Shown: piece after piece, positions 46,001 to 57,979 of the stretch
Numbering within the stretch: position 1 is the stretch's first letter
Layout of the letters: each line of letters starts with the position of its first letter
Source: Biscogniauxia marginata
Taxonomy: Eukaryota; Ascomycota; Sordariomycetes; Xylariales; Xylariaceae
DNA length: 64,000 nucleotides
Direction of reading: 5' to 3'
Assembly (NCBI GenBank): GCA_022695795.1
Contig: MU404068.1
Span: forward strand, 1-64,000
Notes under the pieces: generated by a model
The model's input: the letters and a program-made list of their open reading frames with translations, nothing else
Databases searched by the model: none
Told to the model about the DNA's origin: nothing
Position numbers and translations under genes: made by a program

Positions 46001-49000
46001 ACACAAGCGTAGGTAAACTATTCAACTCGAAACTTCAAACTTGTAGGTTTAGGAAGGGAGGAGAAGCCATCGGCGTTGCGTTACAGTTACCGCGACAACG
46101 GGCACCGCAGCGCTGGGTCGATGTACACTTTATCGATGGGACTTTTGTCGTACCATTATTTCCCTGTTTCCATCTCCGCGATCTTCCATAGTTCTCCATA
46201 GTATAGAATGTCAAAAACTGGCGACGGGCGAAGATGAAGTCCACATGTCCATGGGGGTCCATATCTATAATCGTTGAGCCCTGTGGCCGCACGTCCTGAT
46301 GTGCACCTATCCTCCGCTCAGCTCCATGGCGATCCCGTGGTTAGTTGGAAGTACAGTAGTGCGTGGCTTTTTTTTGTAGATCAACCAACTCGTGGTTTGA
46401 TTAGGTAAGCTATCTTTTAGCATATGTATAGTCCATTTATTAATACATGGTTTTTTAGGTTGGACGACAGGCAGACGCTTTTGACTGGCTCACGTGATAC
46501 CAACAAACTCGTGGCCAAAGTACTTTCCCCCTAACATTTGGCTGAAGGTACGTCAGCCTGCTGAAGGCTCAGCGATGGAAACGTAGATCGCGCTCGGCAT
46601 TGTATAGTCATATCTAAAGCTTTTTGTACGTTTCTATACAAGGAAAACGTATAGTTTATTTGCCAAGACATAGCACAGGATGAAACTGCTACTTGGCACA
46701 AGTAGGAGGTGCTACGCACCTAGCGCCGGCGACAGCTACAGAAGATCCTCGATACTTTAGTAAGAATTTATAGAACGTCAGAGAAACATAGTACGAGTCT
46801 TGCTTAGAGTCGCTGCAGAGGGTTAACCGGAATGCCTTAAGAAAGTCGAGATGAGGCCAACGCCCCGCAACTTCAGGGGTATCGTCGACTTGGTCCTAAA
46901 GACCGTGGAATTTATTTCGTGTTGAATCCTACCGGAAGCGGGCTGATATCCGGGCCAACGAAGAAGTATACACCAACTAGTCCCTGACTCCATTCCTGCT
47001 TTTCCCCCCTGATCCGCGGGAGCTGATCTTGGTGTGGGAATTGTTGAAAGACGATATCAGGTGCCGCTGCACGCGCCAGCAGATAATTGGTCACCAGAAG
47101 AGCCCAGTTCCAACGTACCGATAGGCAAGCTGTTTGATTCGGTGTTCGGGGGAGACAGGACCTTAACAGACAGCCTTGTACAAAAAATGCGAATGGTCAG
47201 AAGCCCTTTTTATGGACGACATTCGTGGCTAACTCTGTGGCTATCTGCGCCATTAAAGCAGATATCGTCACTAGACGACCGCGATAGAGCAAGAAGGGTT
47301 TATAAGCTAAGAGGCAGAAAGAAATCGCCTCCGTGGCAACAGTTCTGATCCTGCAAATAAGGATCGGGCCGGCTCTGCAACTGTAACTTCTAACAACGGC
47401 TGCTATTGTTTTAGCCGTCTCAATCGGATCCATATCAAGGGGTCCTTCGTTGCGTCGGCGGGACACCCAAAAACTGTCGAATGGTATCGTATCCAGCAAT
47501 CTGGGATACCGACTTCGGAAGATTGTAGTATGTGGGGCGGTTGGCAGACAAACAGAGGCCTAGAAGTAGAAGGAGCCGATCGATGTAGATCAAGAGAATA
47601 TCATGACTGTATAGCGAGCGTCATGAAAGCGGAGCAGACGGGCAAGCGGCCGGTCCTTCATCTCGGGCACGAGTAGAGGGTGCGAGTTTGAACTACGAGT
47701 CGAAGAAGCCGACATCCGAAGCAAGCTTGACCATGACACGTCTGGCGCATAAATAAGAGCTGATCTGGCATTAGCTGTATACTCCCTGGAGCCATGTTAT
47801 TCACATGCTCTGAAACGTTGTGATCCAGGTGGAGCAGTATCTGCGTTCGCAGCGCTATACTGCCCGACCACGGCTTTGATGTACGCTCAAATGGGGGCCG
47901 AAGCTATTCTGAGGATGGAAATTTTAGCAACAGAGGAATCGTCTTGCCAGGTAGTTTCCCATTTCCCAGGAAGGTGACGCGCCTAGGGCCTGGAACGGAT
48001 GCATAGTGACCTAACCGGAGGAGAACCGTTCCGTGCAGAGGCCTTGCGATCCAACGATTAGGGTGCTTTACGAACAGCCTCGAAATTGATAGGGCCGTTG
48101 GGCGAGGGAAACACGTGCGCAAATGTGCCTGTATGCCTCGCAACAATGACATCTGACGTGGGAGGCCGGGTCACAATTCGGCCAGCCAATGAGCGGCTGC
48201 CACACGATCGTTCTGGTTTGAACAAGCTGCAGAAGGGTAGAAAATGGTAGGAACGGCTGTACCCTGTTGCCAGCAATTCCCACGCCGAAAACGGGATGCG
48301 AAAGCTTCGATCTAAGCAAATAACAGTGCACTGGTCACGATGCAGCGACCAAGGAGGGCTGCAGTAGAGGAGTTGCTCTTGCGTAGCTCACGTGGACCAG
48401 GTCGAGCGAGCGAGATCTGTACCACCTCGGAAAACATTATTCGGTGCCCTGAGGAAATATTCGGTAAATAAGCTACTTGTTCCACCAGCCCAGATAAATT
48501 CTCGGCCGGAACGCAGAGATAGGGTACAAAGAAAGGGGGGAAGGAGAAGAGAGAGATGAGGGAAGGGGAGAAGGGGGGGGGGGGGGCAATAGTCAGGGGG
48601 AATGTCACGCTTGTGAGATAGAGAAGCTAATGTAAGTGAAAAAAGATGAAAAATCAGTTATCCAATCTGATGATCAAATCTAAGCCAGATCTATTGGCCA
48701 ATTTGATAATTACTTACTCACAGACAAAAAGACCACTCGAGTCTAGAATGAGGATGCGCAGCCCCTGACGATGCCATTGGGGGGAGGGGATTTAGTCCTG
48801 CAATTAGTCCTGTCAAAACTAAAATGGACGATGGCTTCCTAGTCGGGTGTTTGCTATACCCCGGATTAGGTGATCTGAAGGTGAATGCAACGGGTATAGC
48901 TGTAGAATGATGCTATGCGGTGGGTCGTTGTGGATTGAGTAGTGAGTTGTAAGTTTCGCACAATGTTTTGCATTCGACTCTACTCTCCCGCCCTCTCGCT

Positions 49001-51263
49001 CTCGCTCTCACTCTGTCTTCTCTCTCTCTCTCTCTCGTTCTCCCCTATCCAGGGTAGCAGTCATACTGCAAACGTCATCGTGAGTGTCAAGCAAGTTGTT
49101 GGTTTCAATCGGTACTGCCACAAATCCAGTCTCGTGACAAACAGTGGCACAAGAGCTGGTTTGACCAGCGCTGTAGTGGCTTTACCTGGTCCAGTAGGCA
49201 AATAGGTGTATCATTCGGGGCGGCAGCGCATCGTCATCATTGCCAAAGGTGCAAGCGCAGAGTCGCGCTCGCGCTCGTGGACCACGGTGAGTGTGCTGGG
49301 CCCTACTCTAATTTGGTCGGGAATAGCTGCCAGGAAAGGCTATTGGCACTCTATTTAGTGTCACGACGATGCAATTGCGTGAATTAGAGGTGAAGACAAT
49401 TGGTCGGTGTCCCAGGAGGCCGTGGTACCAAAAAAAAAGATTTTTCCTTTTTGTTCTTGTTCTTCTCCAATCCCTGTCTTCCCTCGTGTTCCCCGTCATT
49501 CCATTTTATTATCTTCGGGAAGATGCTGGTGCTGACTGATGATTATGACTCCGACTCTTTTTCTAATTCATGGAAGTCATGAAAAAGCCATGGAATCGAA
49601 GGGAGCGCCATTCCCAACAGGCCGAAGAAAAGGGTTTCGGGCGTTAGATTTTTACCTTTATCCCGTGCCAGGCAGGGCCTAAGCTAGGTAGCGGGCTTAG
49701 GTAACCACATGCCTACTAGTAGGTTAGCAGGGGATCCCGTTAGTAGCTGAGCTCCTTACCTATACTAGACCTTACCTACCTTAGGTCGGTATTGTACGCA
49801 GCTACGGTGTTTAGCCACCCTAGAATGGAAGCCACATACCTGCCCAACAGCCCGACCCGACCGACCTCTTTGACTCAGTCAGGTGCAGCCTCTGTTTCCT
49901 TTTGCTCCTGGCTACCTACCATCTTGTAAAGAAGTAGTATCGTAACAAACACAGCCCTCGGACACAATGTGTCACGGCGGCCGCCTGGGAAACAAATGAG
50001 TTGTTATATTGCTGCTCAGATCCAATTAAGGAAACACTAAGTCTCGGCCAGGCTGGGTTGACGAAAGGCAGTGCTACAGTGCCATCGTTGTTGCCCATTG
50101 CGCCGTCTTGGTACCACTTCGGTTCTACTGGATTCCCAGTAACACGATGGTGGTGTGAGCCTCGAAGTTCCCCCATGAGGTAAAAGTACCCCGGCTTGTA
50201 GCTACCTACCCACAGGGTACCGACGTAAGTACTCGTCATACACAACGTAGCCGGGAGTCGTACATGTAGCCGCTGCGCCATACCTGCCTACCTAATGTAC
50301 ATGTATCCTCCCGCCGCTGTGCCGGTACCGATCTCGAAACCGACGTCCCGTCTGTGCCTAGCGTATCTTAGTCAAGTAAACTAGGTACCCAGGTACATAC
50401 ACTAGTACCTAGGACATCGCCCATCCACCCCCCACACGGGCACTACCTGCTGCCTTTCCTATCGTCCATCCAGGGCCCCTTCGCGGCCCTTTCACTGATG
50501 AGAACTGCCCGTCAACGCCAAGGGTTGTCTATTGACGGGGGAGGACCAACTCGCCTTCCTCGGGACACCCCATTGGCGCTCTGCAGAACCATGGCAGAAA
50601 CTAAAAGGCACATGTATCCTTCTCCGGCCTTTGCCCGCTGTCCTGCTCTCCCCGTCTGAACCCGTATCTTTCGCATCTGTCGTCAGCTCACCACCAACCA
50701 ATATCTATAGAGCGGCCCCGGTATTCCACTCTCTTTCCCACGTCTCTCGTCATGCCATGTTGTTCCAGTCAGCCTGCCTTGTCAATACATAACGGACCCC
50801 TTCTACGCCCGTCGCAAATCATCCCCGTGGTTCCAACATACTCACACCCCCCCCCCCCCCCCCCCCCAATCGATACCTTTCCAACAGCTTTGCCGGCGTC
50901 CACTTTTCCACGCACGACCCGTTGGACTCCCTCGACGAGACCTTCGACTTACACCCACTCTCCCGCGCTTAGACCAGGGGATAAGCGCATCTCTGACCCT
51001 TGCGTCTAAGTAGTAGATCTTCCACCCTCAGGCCTCAGTGGGGTTATATTGTATCATCGCCCCGTGAATCGCATTCGTTCCACTTTAACACCCAATTCCT
51101 CAGGACCCTGAAAAAAATACCAGGCACTCTAGCTCATATCTGCTTCACACCCAGATATAAGAAGTCTTCCACCCTTCCCGTCCGACCCTCCCTCTGTTCT
51201 TGAAGGCAATTGTCACCCAAATCCCATTTCACTACTTTGCGTATATCAGACGTTTATTCCACC
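43097..51263. other. Gene-poor interval, right part
   Basis: Many short frames of 60-200 codons exist on both strands, overlapping each other, and none shows a known motif. The longest, minus 45285-45896, is rich in Arg/Glu/Gly from purine-rich DNA and is not convincing. Repeats include a G run (48573-48586), a TC run (about 49018-49037), AGGTA/TACCT-rich patches (49680-49790, 50200-50420) and a 21-C homopolymer (about 50847-50867). The last 500 bp before 51264 are C/T-rich and probably leader of that gene. Confidence 0.5.
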
Positions 51264-52660
51264 ATGTCGCGAAGACGCAATACCGACGCTTCTAGCTACT
51301 CGACAAGCACCCGGGATTCTTACGAGACACGCAGTACTGCGCCTACTTCTTTTTACGATAGCCCCAGACCGTCTTCATCCAAGGGTGCTCACATGCGGGC
51401 TCCCGACTTCCAGTCGTCCTGCGACGATGAGGATCTTTCGCCATCGACGAGCTTGTACCCTCGGTCGTCGGTCGAGACGTACTCGTCACAAGCCTCATAC
51501 GCCGAGTCGGAAGACATGGAGATGGAAGATGTAGACGACTCCGAGATCCCGCCCTTACCTATCTACCAGCATGAGATCGAAGAGGCCAACGTCCGCCCGT
51601 CGACACCGGAGGACTTCGCCGCCCTTTTCCCCTCGATGAACCGGCTCTCTATTCGCCACGACGATTTCACGACTGACGGTAACATGAACCTGCGTGTGGA
51701 TACAGTGGTCTCTGGTCGGCGGAGGAGGACTATTCAGCTCTTTCACCTACGCATGTACGACCTCGCCAAGCGTGAATTCTCTTTTCGGCGGTACTGCCGA
51801 GATTCCGGTCGCGAAATCTGCAACTCGAAGCGCAAATACCTCGAGCACTCCAGCCCGGCCCGGCCTAACTTGCCGCGGTCCATGTCCAACGCAATGAAGC
51901 ACCTCGCAGTGAGGCCGCAGCTTAGTCGGTCTCCGACCTCGGGTTCTATGTTTCCATGCAAGAGCAGGCCAGGGACAAGCCATTCCACGGCCGAAGCCGA
52001 CGATGAATTCACAGACGCCTGCTCTCGGTTGTCCGCCACCGACAAGAAGCAGAAGGCCCGCTCGATACCTACGAATACCATCAAGCTCGAGTTCTCTAAC
52101 TATGCGCGCGTCGATATCTCACGCCGCGGAAGCAAGAACGCGAAGAGGTACGAATTCGAATGGTGGGGTCACAAGTATACCTGGAGGAGAGTCGTAGACA
52201 AGCTCACCAATGCTGTCTCGTTCCACCTCATGAAGGACGGGAGCAACAGCACCCCGCTGGCCCATATCGTACCGGAAACTCGGGCTCCGAATCAAGTCGC
52301 CATTGACGAGCGTGCGGGCGGATGGGTTCCTCCTTGCCATATGTGGATTAGTGACGAGGAACTGATCGATGCTGCAGACGTGGCCGAGTAAGTCAATCAG
52401 CATAAATTTGGTTTTTTTTTTTTTTTGCAATTTTCATCATGTACTAATACGTCACTAGCATCGTCGTCGCAACTGGTCTGATGGCACTGGTTGATGACTG
52501 CATCAAGGAGCGCTGGCAGAACAAGTCTAAAGCCCGCCGCTTAAGCCTCCCCGAGGTTCTTGGCCCCAAGGCCTTTGTACAACACATATTTGCACGCCGG
52601 AACTCAGATCATCATTCTCACAGCCCCCTTCGCCATCAAGAAGCGGTCGCTGCCTGCTAG
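51264..52660 (+). CDS. Conserved fungal protein of unknown function
   Basis: Exons 51264-52387 and 52459-52660 give 441 residues. Intron 1 is 71 bp with a near-canonical branch site (TACTAATAC) and GT-AG borders. The first 115 residues are Ser/Tyr/Asp-rich and disordered. A folded region follows, with LFHLRMYDLAKREFSFRRYC, a basic-Ser linker, and a C-terminal block IKLEFSNYARVDISRRGSKN, RYEFEWWGHKYTWRR, AHIVPETRAPNQ, GGWVPPCHMWISDEEL and DIVVATGLMALVDDCIKERW. I recall such proteins as widespread in Sordariomycetes, with no assigned role. The start was chosen for its CCACCATG context; the frame is open to 51210. It follows a 13.7-kb gene-poor interval. Confidence 0.8.
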
Positions 52661-54504
52661 GCCGGTGGGCCCAGCTACTGACGTACCATCGCTGCCCAAC
52701 GACAGAAGACGCCCGACTAGACTAGTTCGGGGTCGAATACGATCGTGCTCGCACCCATCGATGCACATGAGCCCTTCTTATCCACCGAAACACTCATCAC
52801 AGAACCTCGGTCGCTATCGCGTTGTCATTGAGGGGTTATATCTCACAATACGCTCGCTCTTCTGGCCTGTGGACGCCCCAAAGCATATCGCCAACTCCAT
52901 TCGCCTCATCGAAGGGAACCTAAATCTTATTATTTAATCTTCGCCCACTTGTCTTACAACCTCGGTTTCCTACCTCCTCATCAGACAATCGTTTCGACAT
53001 CAATTTCTCATTTGTTTATACTGCGATGGCGGTCAAGACCTCTTTCATTACATGTACAAGATCAAACCCTTTTTCGTCATGGTCATCATAACCACGGAGT
53101 TTCATACTGTCTCAAGGGTCTTTCCCCCCTTCCCGGTCTTCATCATAGCGAGCGAGCGAATTCGGGCAAGCGCTGCCCTTGGGTATGTTTTCCTATATCA
53201 TCATCATCCTTGGAGTTAGGACTACCGGGATTGCATCAGCGACTTAGATTTTTTGTTTGTATATATCCACTGGTGATGATATCCAGACACCTAGGTTTCA
53301 CCTCACCTTTTCTTTTTGGGTTTTCGGGTTCATTGGGGAAAAACCCTCTCGGGCATCACACAAAGCATGGAGTCTTGGGGTTTCTCGTCGATTTTTTCCT
53401 TTCCAACGTCCAAGTTTTGAGAATGACTACGGATACGATCACGATCACGATGATTATGGGATATGGATTTATACATGGGTTAGGTATTGTCTGTCTTTTT
53501 TTCTTCTCTTCTTCTGGGGGTTCTAAATGGATTTCGAAATCCGTCCATACACAAAAAAAGGGAAAAAAAATAAGAACAACAGAAGCCGCCGCAGCATCAG
53601 CAGCAGCAGCAGCGCGAACAAGACAGAATATAGTCATCCAATCAATGAATGAATGGAGAGCAAAGAAGGGGGGGGGGAAAACTTTTTCTTACCTGCTCTC
53701 ATACCAATCCAATGACTGCGTTTTACAACTGCTACGTGTGTGTAACCAACCGTAAGACTTACGGAATAGATCGCCCTTCTACTTTCTGGGCGAATGTCAT
53801 TTTTATGGAAACTTATACCCCGTTCCCAAAACAATGAAGAACCCCCTGCATTCCCTCTTCGTCAAGGGATAGAAATAAATCGATCAGTTAAGTTAGTTGG
53901 CAATTATGCGGACGGATATCCCATTGAATCGTGTAAGCCCTAGACGAGGCTGGATAGTCATTTCTATAGCATTTTACGTGGGTAAAAACAATATAGACCG
54001 AATACTATAAAAAATAGTTTCCCGTTACCATGGCTAATATATATATAAGGTGGACAGATACTGGGTACCATGCCTTTTTATTTATTTAGGTATTTATACA
54101 AAATTTAACGTTCTCACTCAACGTGCGAGTCTATCTACCTACTTACCTACATAGCTAACTCATGCCGTATGCCCGAGATTACCATAGATATTGTGTGCAT
54201 ATCTACTAAGTAGGTATATATATATATATTCATCGTAGGAGGGGGGCGGCCTTACATAACCACCAAGTTCCATCTCATTCAAGAACCACGCTTCGCAAGC
54301 TCGTGGACTTGGAAAAAGAAATTTCATAAATTAGGGATGTAGGAAGGAGGTTCCTAGGATGACATGGTTTCATGTATACGTAGTTGTAGCGTGATTTACG
54401 ATAGGTATCTCCCCTCCGAGTGACTTTCGCCTCATGTCTTCAATCCCTATACGTGACTCCATGAACCATTTTCTTGCTTTTCTTCTTTTTTCTGTTTCCC
54501 CCTT
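52661..54504. other. Convergent intergenic region, 51264 gene / GCP4
   Basis: Two genes end towards each other across 1.8 kb, longer than other 3'-3' gaps in this window. A CAG-like run occurs near 53595-53613. Frames through it (for example 52949-53755) lack any family motif and look like chance or untranslated sequence. Confidence 0.45.
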
Positions 54505-56883
54505 TCAGTACATCCTATCATCCCCAGCACCCGCGGCCGCAGCCACCCCCGACCCATCGGCGTCGAACCACCCGCCGAAGTCGAGTTTCATCAGCAAGCG
54601 GTCGACGCCCCCGATGCGGCGGGGCACGTATCTGCCCTCCTCGGCGTCCACATCGCCGGCCGCTCCCACCGTGCCGTGGCCGTCGTCGTCGTCATCATCG
54701 TCGGCGCCCCTGCCGTCGTCCTCGAGCGCGGCCAGGAACGTCGTGTCCATGCTCAGGTTCCGCAGGACGCCGACGACGTCCTCGATGCCGCGCTTGACCT
54801 TGGCCTCGACGTCGCGGATGCCGGCGCGCACCTCCGCCTCCTCGGCGTCGAGGTTCGAGAAGGCGTCCACGACGCCCTCGTCCGTCTCGAGGTCCATCGA
54901 GGTCCACACCCCGTGGAGGCGGTGCACGAGCGCGACGAGGTGGTCGACGTGGACGAGGAGGTTGTAGAGCGGGTCCGTGAAGCTCTGCTGAGTCAGGAGA
55001 AGGCGTCGGACGAGGGTCCGTAGGTACAGCCGATGAGCTGTCGCGAGGGTTTGAGGATCATGGCTTTGGGGCCTGGGCGATTGGTCGTGGGCCTGGCTTG
55101 ATGACGAAAATTTGCTCGTTCTGGGAAAGTGATTGTCATTTTGCATGTGATTAGGGCTGTGAGTTACGGGTAGATTGTGCGACGTGGATGGCCGGCTTTG
55201 CTGTTGCCCGACAGACTCGTCCTTGCCAGTTAACCAACTGTAAAAGCCATCCCATAGGCCTTCGACGATCTCAACCTGAAGGTATGCTTCTGTCTCGGAG
55301 AGGAAGAAAATGGCGGCACTGCTTGTGCTCCAAGTGCTCCGCATTACCGATGAACGGACGGACCAACGCTCTCGGAGCAGTTTGGTCTTGGCAGCACCTC
55401 CTCTTGTGCCACTGTATGGCGGCCGAGGGGGTGGAGGGTGATGACGCCGAAGGGAAGTGATTTTCCACAGGTCCGTAAGACGGAGATGGGCGCGATGGAT
55501 AGAGAGGAGGTACGAATTGACTGAAGTGTAGGTCTGTAGGTCGGAAGGTGACAGGAACAGATCCAAGGGCGATAGTATTGGTAGTGTTAGTACAACAGGG
55601 ACCGAGAATAGAAGATTTCGGAAGGGCGTCGGGGCTATGCTACTGGCCGTCCGTTGACCATCATCGATGTTACCACTAGCCGGCGGTATCGACTGAGATT
55701 TGGAGAAGTTGAGCTGTAACAAGTCTCTTGCCAGTTCAAGCTCTTCATCTTCATCTGCGTGCTGGCCCTGCATGGAACCTAGGGCAGCCCACGTTCTGGC
55801 AAGAACCGCGGCGACCTCGCCTTCTTTGACAACTACAGTCCCGAGGCCGTCCCTTTTCTGGTAGGCAAGATTGTCGGCACGACGCCAGCGACTCCGGATT
55901 TTCTCGTCAGCCTGCTGCGTAAGAGCCATGGCAAACTCGCCGCGACCAAGCAAGAAGAACCCTCTGAGAACTCTGAGCATCTCGAGGACTTTGGCTAAGG
56001 GTAGAAGCTTTTGCAGAACTGTTCTAGACAAGGTGAGCCGGATTGCGGTAATGGATCGGGTGAACATAGCGGGATTAAGGGGAAAAGTCAACCGTGACAG
56101 CTCCTGTAGTTGGGATGGTAGATGACCAAGGGAAGCGTCACTTGGATCTGTACCGCCCCTTGTGCGCACTCGATTCAAAGAAGTTCCAATAAACAACATT
56201 GAGGCCGCCGTCGACGGCGTAACAAATGAAGGTAATAGGCCGGGTTCGATCGAATAAACCTGCTCACCGGCCTCGTTCTTCCGGACGAAGAAATCCTTGT
56301 CACCCAATACTGGTATCCTTCCATATAGAACCCACGCCGAGACCTGCTTTAACCAGGCAGTCTCGGCAACTTTGACGAGGCTCAGGGCAGTGTCTCGAAT
56401 ATCCGCGTAGCCTGTCTGAAGCTCGCTTCGCAACTTGTCAATAAGCTTCGCCGCCTGGCAAGGAGCATCTTTGTCCTCGCGGAACATGAACTGAACCAAG
56501 TCCCATAGCCATTCTAAGCGGCGAGTCCAGCCGGTGAATTCGCCAATAACAGCTGTCAGGGGCACAATGTCGTAGGCACCCACAAGAGCGGCATCTTTCC
56601 TCAAGATGCTATCTTCAACTGCGAGGACTTTTCTCTGGAAAGCACCTAGGTGGATAGAGCTGATGGCGGTGGAAACAGCACGACATATGACAGAAGAATG
56701 GGAGGCACTGATCTGTGCGGTATAGCTAAGCAGCTTGCAGTGGAGGTCGCTCAAATGACCTGCAGTGCTCAGGAGCTCCCTCTCGGGTGGCGATAGGATG
56801 GACGCGGACACCGGGGTCGAGTAGTCGTTTTTGAGCAGAGGGGACGGGTGTCCCGACAATGCGAGCAGGATTTCATGGAGCAT
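54505..56883 (-). CDS. Gamma-tubulin complex component 4-like (Spc97/Spc98 family)
   Basis: GCP4-type proteins help form the gamma-tubulin ring complex that nucleates microtubules at spindle pole bodies and septa. A single exon encodes 792 residues. The N-terminus MLHEILLALSGHPSPLL is the hallmark of GCP4. GCP N-terminal helices follow (DIVPLTAVIGEFTGWTRRLE, LLDKLRSE-like). A C-terminal GCP domain runs through FSVPVVLTLPILSPLDLFLS, YTSVNSYLLSIHRAHLRLTD and LYLRTLVRRLL. Insertions are low-complexity: a Ser/His/Pro linker near 590-630 and an Asp run near 735. Five further upstream codons are open (to 56898), but the hallmark motif decides the start. Confidence 0.9.
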   Translation of the reverse strand: MLHEILLALSGHPSPLLKNDYSTPVSASILSPPERELLSTAGHLSDLHCKLLSYTAQISASHSSVICRAVSTAISSIHLGAFQRKVLAVEDSILRKDAALVGAYDIVPLTAVIGEFTGWTRRLEWLWDLVQFMFREDKDAPCQAAKLIDKLRSELQTGYADIRDTALSLVKVAETAWLKQVSAWVLYGRIPVLGDKDFFVRKNEAGEQVYSIEPGLLPSFVTPSTAASMLFIGTSLNRVRTRGGTDPSDASLGHLPSQLQELSRLTFPLNPAMFTRSITAIRLTLSRTVLQKLLPLAKVLEMLRVLRGFFLLGRGEFAMALTQQADEKIRSRWRRADNLAYQKRDGLGTVVVKEGEVAAVLARTWAALGSMQGQHADEDEELELARDLLQLNFSKSQSIPPASGNIDDGQRTASSIAPTPFRNLLFSVPVVLTLPILSPLDLFLSPSDLQTYTSVNSYLLSIHRAHLRLTDLWKITSLRRHHPPPPRPPYSGTRGGAAKTKLLRERWSVRSSVMRSTWSTSSAAIFFLSETEAYLQVEIVEGLWDGFYSWLTGKDESVGQQQSRPSTSHNLPVTHSPNHMQNDNHFPRTSKFSSSSQAHDQSPRPQSHDPQTLATAHRLYLRTLVRRLLLTQQSFTDPLYNLLVHVDHLVALVHRLHGVWTSMDLETDEGVVDAFSNLDAEEAEVRAGIRDVEAKVKRGIEDVVGVLRNLSMDTTFLAALEDDGRGADDDDDDDGHGTVGAAGDVDAEEGRYVPRRIGGVDRLLMKLDFGGWFDADGSGVAAAAGAGDDRMY

Positions 56884-57979
56884 TGTGGAGACGAGCAAGA
56901 CCTATTCGCATTTTGTTAGTCGGCCGAGTCCTGATCTCTCTCGTTGAACAAAGACGGCGGGCTGCACACCCTTGCAAGACATGTGGAGGTTTCTTAGACC
57001 GGATCTTATCGCCGATGTCCTGGAGTAAGAGAATGATGGAGCCTAGGCATTCGTAACGACACATCGATAAGTCAACAAATAATATTTTTCTTCCTTTCTC
57101 TTTATCTTTCTGCACCTTACAATAGACGGTATCTAGGTGTCAGCAAAGCGGCGTCTGTGGGAGTCGGAAGAAACAAGGTGAGAAGGACAGAGATGGAAAA
57201 GGCGGCTTGGGGAGAAAAGGTCTCTTGGGGACAGATAAATCAATCGAGTCTGTCTCAGACGCGGGTTATGAATTGAGATAGTGCAAAGTTAAGCCGAAAC
57301 AGTCCTGGGGCATCATGGCCGGCCTTAATCCACTTCGGAGACTCAATTAATGAAGTCCCGTTTCCTCATCATTAGCTGTGTAAATTACATTGTAGTATTA
57401 GTGAGTGAGTCGCGCCTTAGAGAATGAGCGACGCGTCGAGATTAATTGCTGGTCACGTGCCCATGGATCCCAATTAACCTTCCCTGTATTACACTTACAT
57501 AGTATGTACGTTGATATGCATATTTAAGACTACCTCCTGGTACCTTAGGTACCTAGGTAGCTATAATGCTTACCTCACATAAATTTATAAGTACCTAACT
57601 TACATACATACCTAGATGTATGGTAAACAGCAAATATATGGACAAGGGTGCATGCAGAATTACACACATACATATTACTGTGTATACAGACGCACATGCC
57701 GGTAATAGATCATGTACACGCCTCGAGGATGCAGGAATCCGTGCACCCTACAGTTACATGTAACCTACCTGTTCCCGAATGATCCATACATTGCTACAGA
57801 CCGGAACTCCCATGTATGCCGCGCCAAATCAGCCCCAACCATCTGGTATGACGTTTGGCTACCTAGGTCTCGAGTATTAATCCCACCCATTTTTTGCCTC
57901 CATATGACAAGGTCTCTCTATTCATTATTTCGTGTCATCTTGTGCTTTCCCATTCCATCTATCCTCCCACTTGGGCACA
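56884..57979. other. Intergenic: GCP4 promoter side and 3' flank of the senescence-domain gene
   Basis: It holds the upstream region of the GCP4-like gene. A cluster of AGGTACCTAGGTA-type short palindromes lies at 57536-57562. No gene is seen. Confidence 0.45.

Noticed and set aside
46912..47499. Overlapping frames on both strands that look partly protein-like
   Set aside because: Segments such as QFPHQDQLPRIRGEKQEW seemed coding, but no family match, start context or splice structure could be found on either strand.
52949..53755. 268-codon frame after the conserved unknown protein
   Set aside because: The translation is low-complexity (poly-Ser, poly-Ile/Thr, poly-Ala) with no family resemblance. 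It is more likely 3' untranslated or intergenic.
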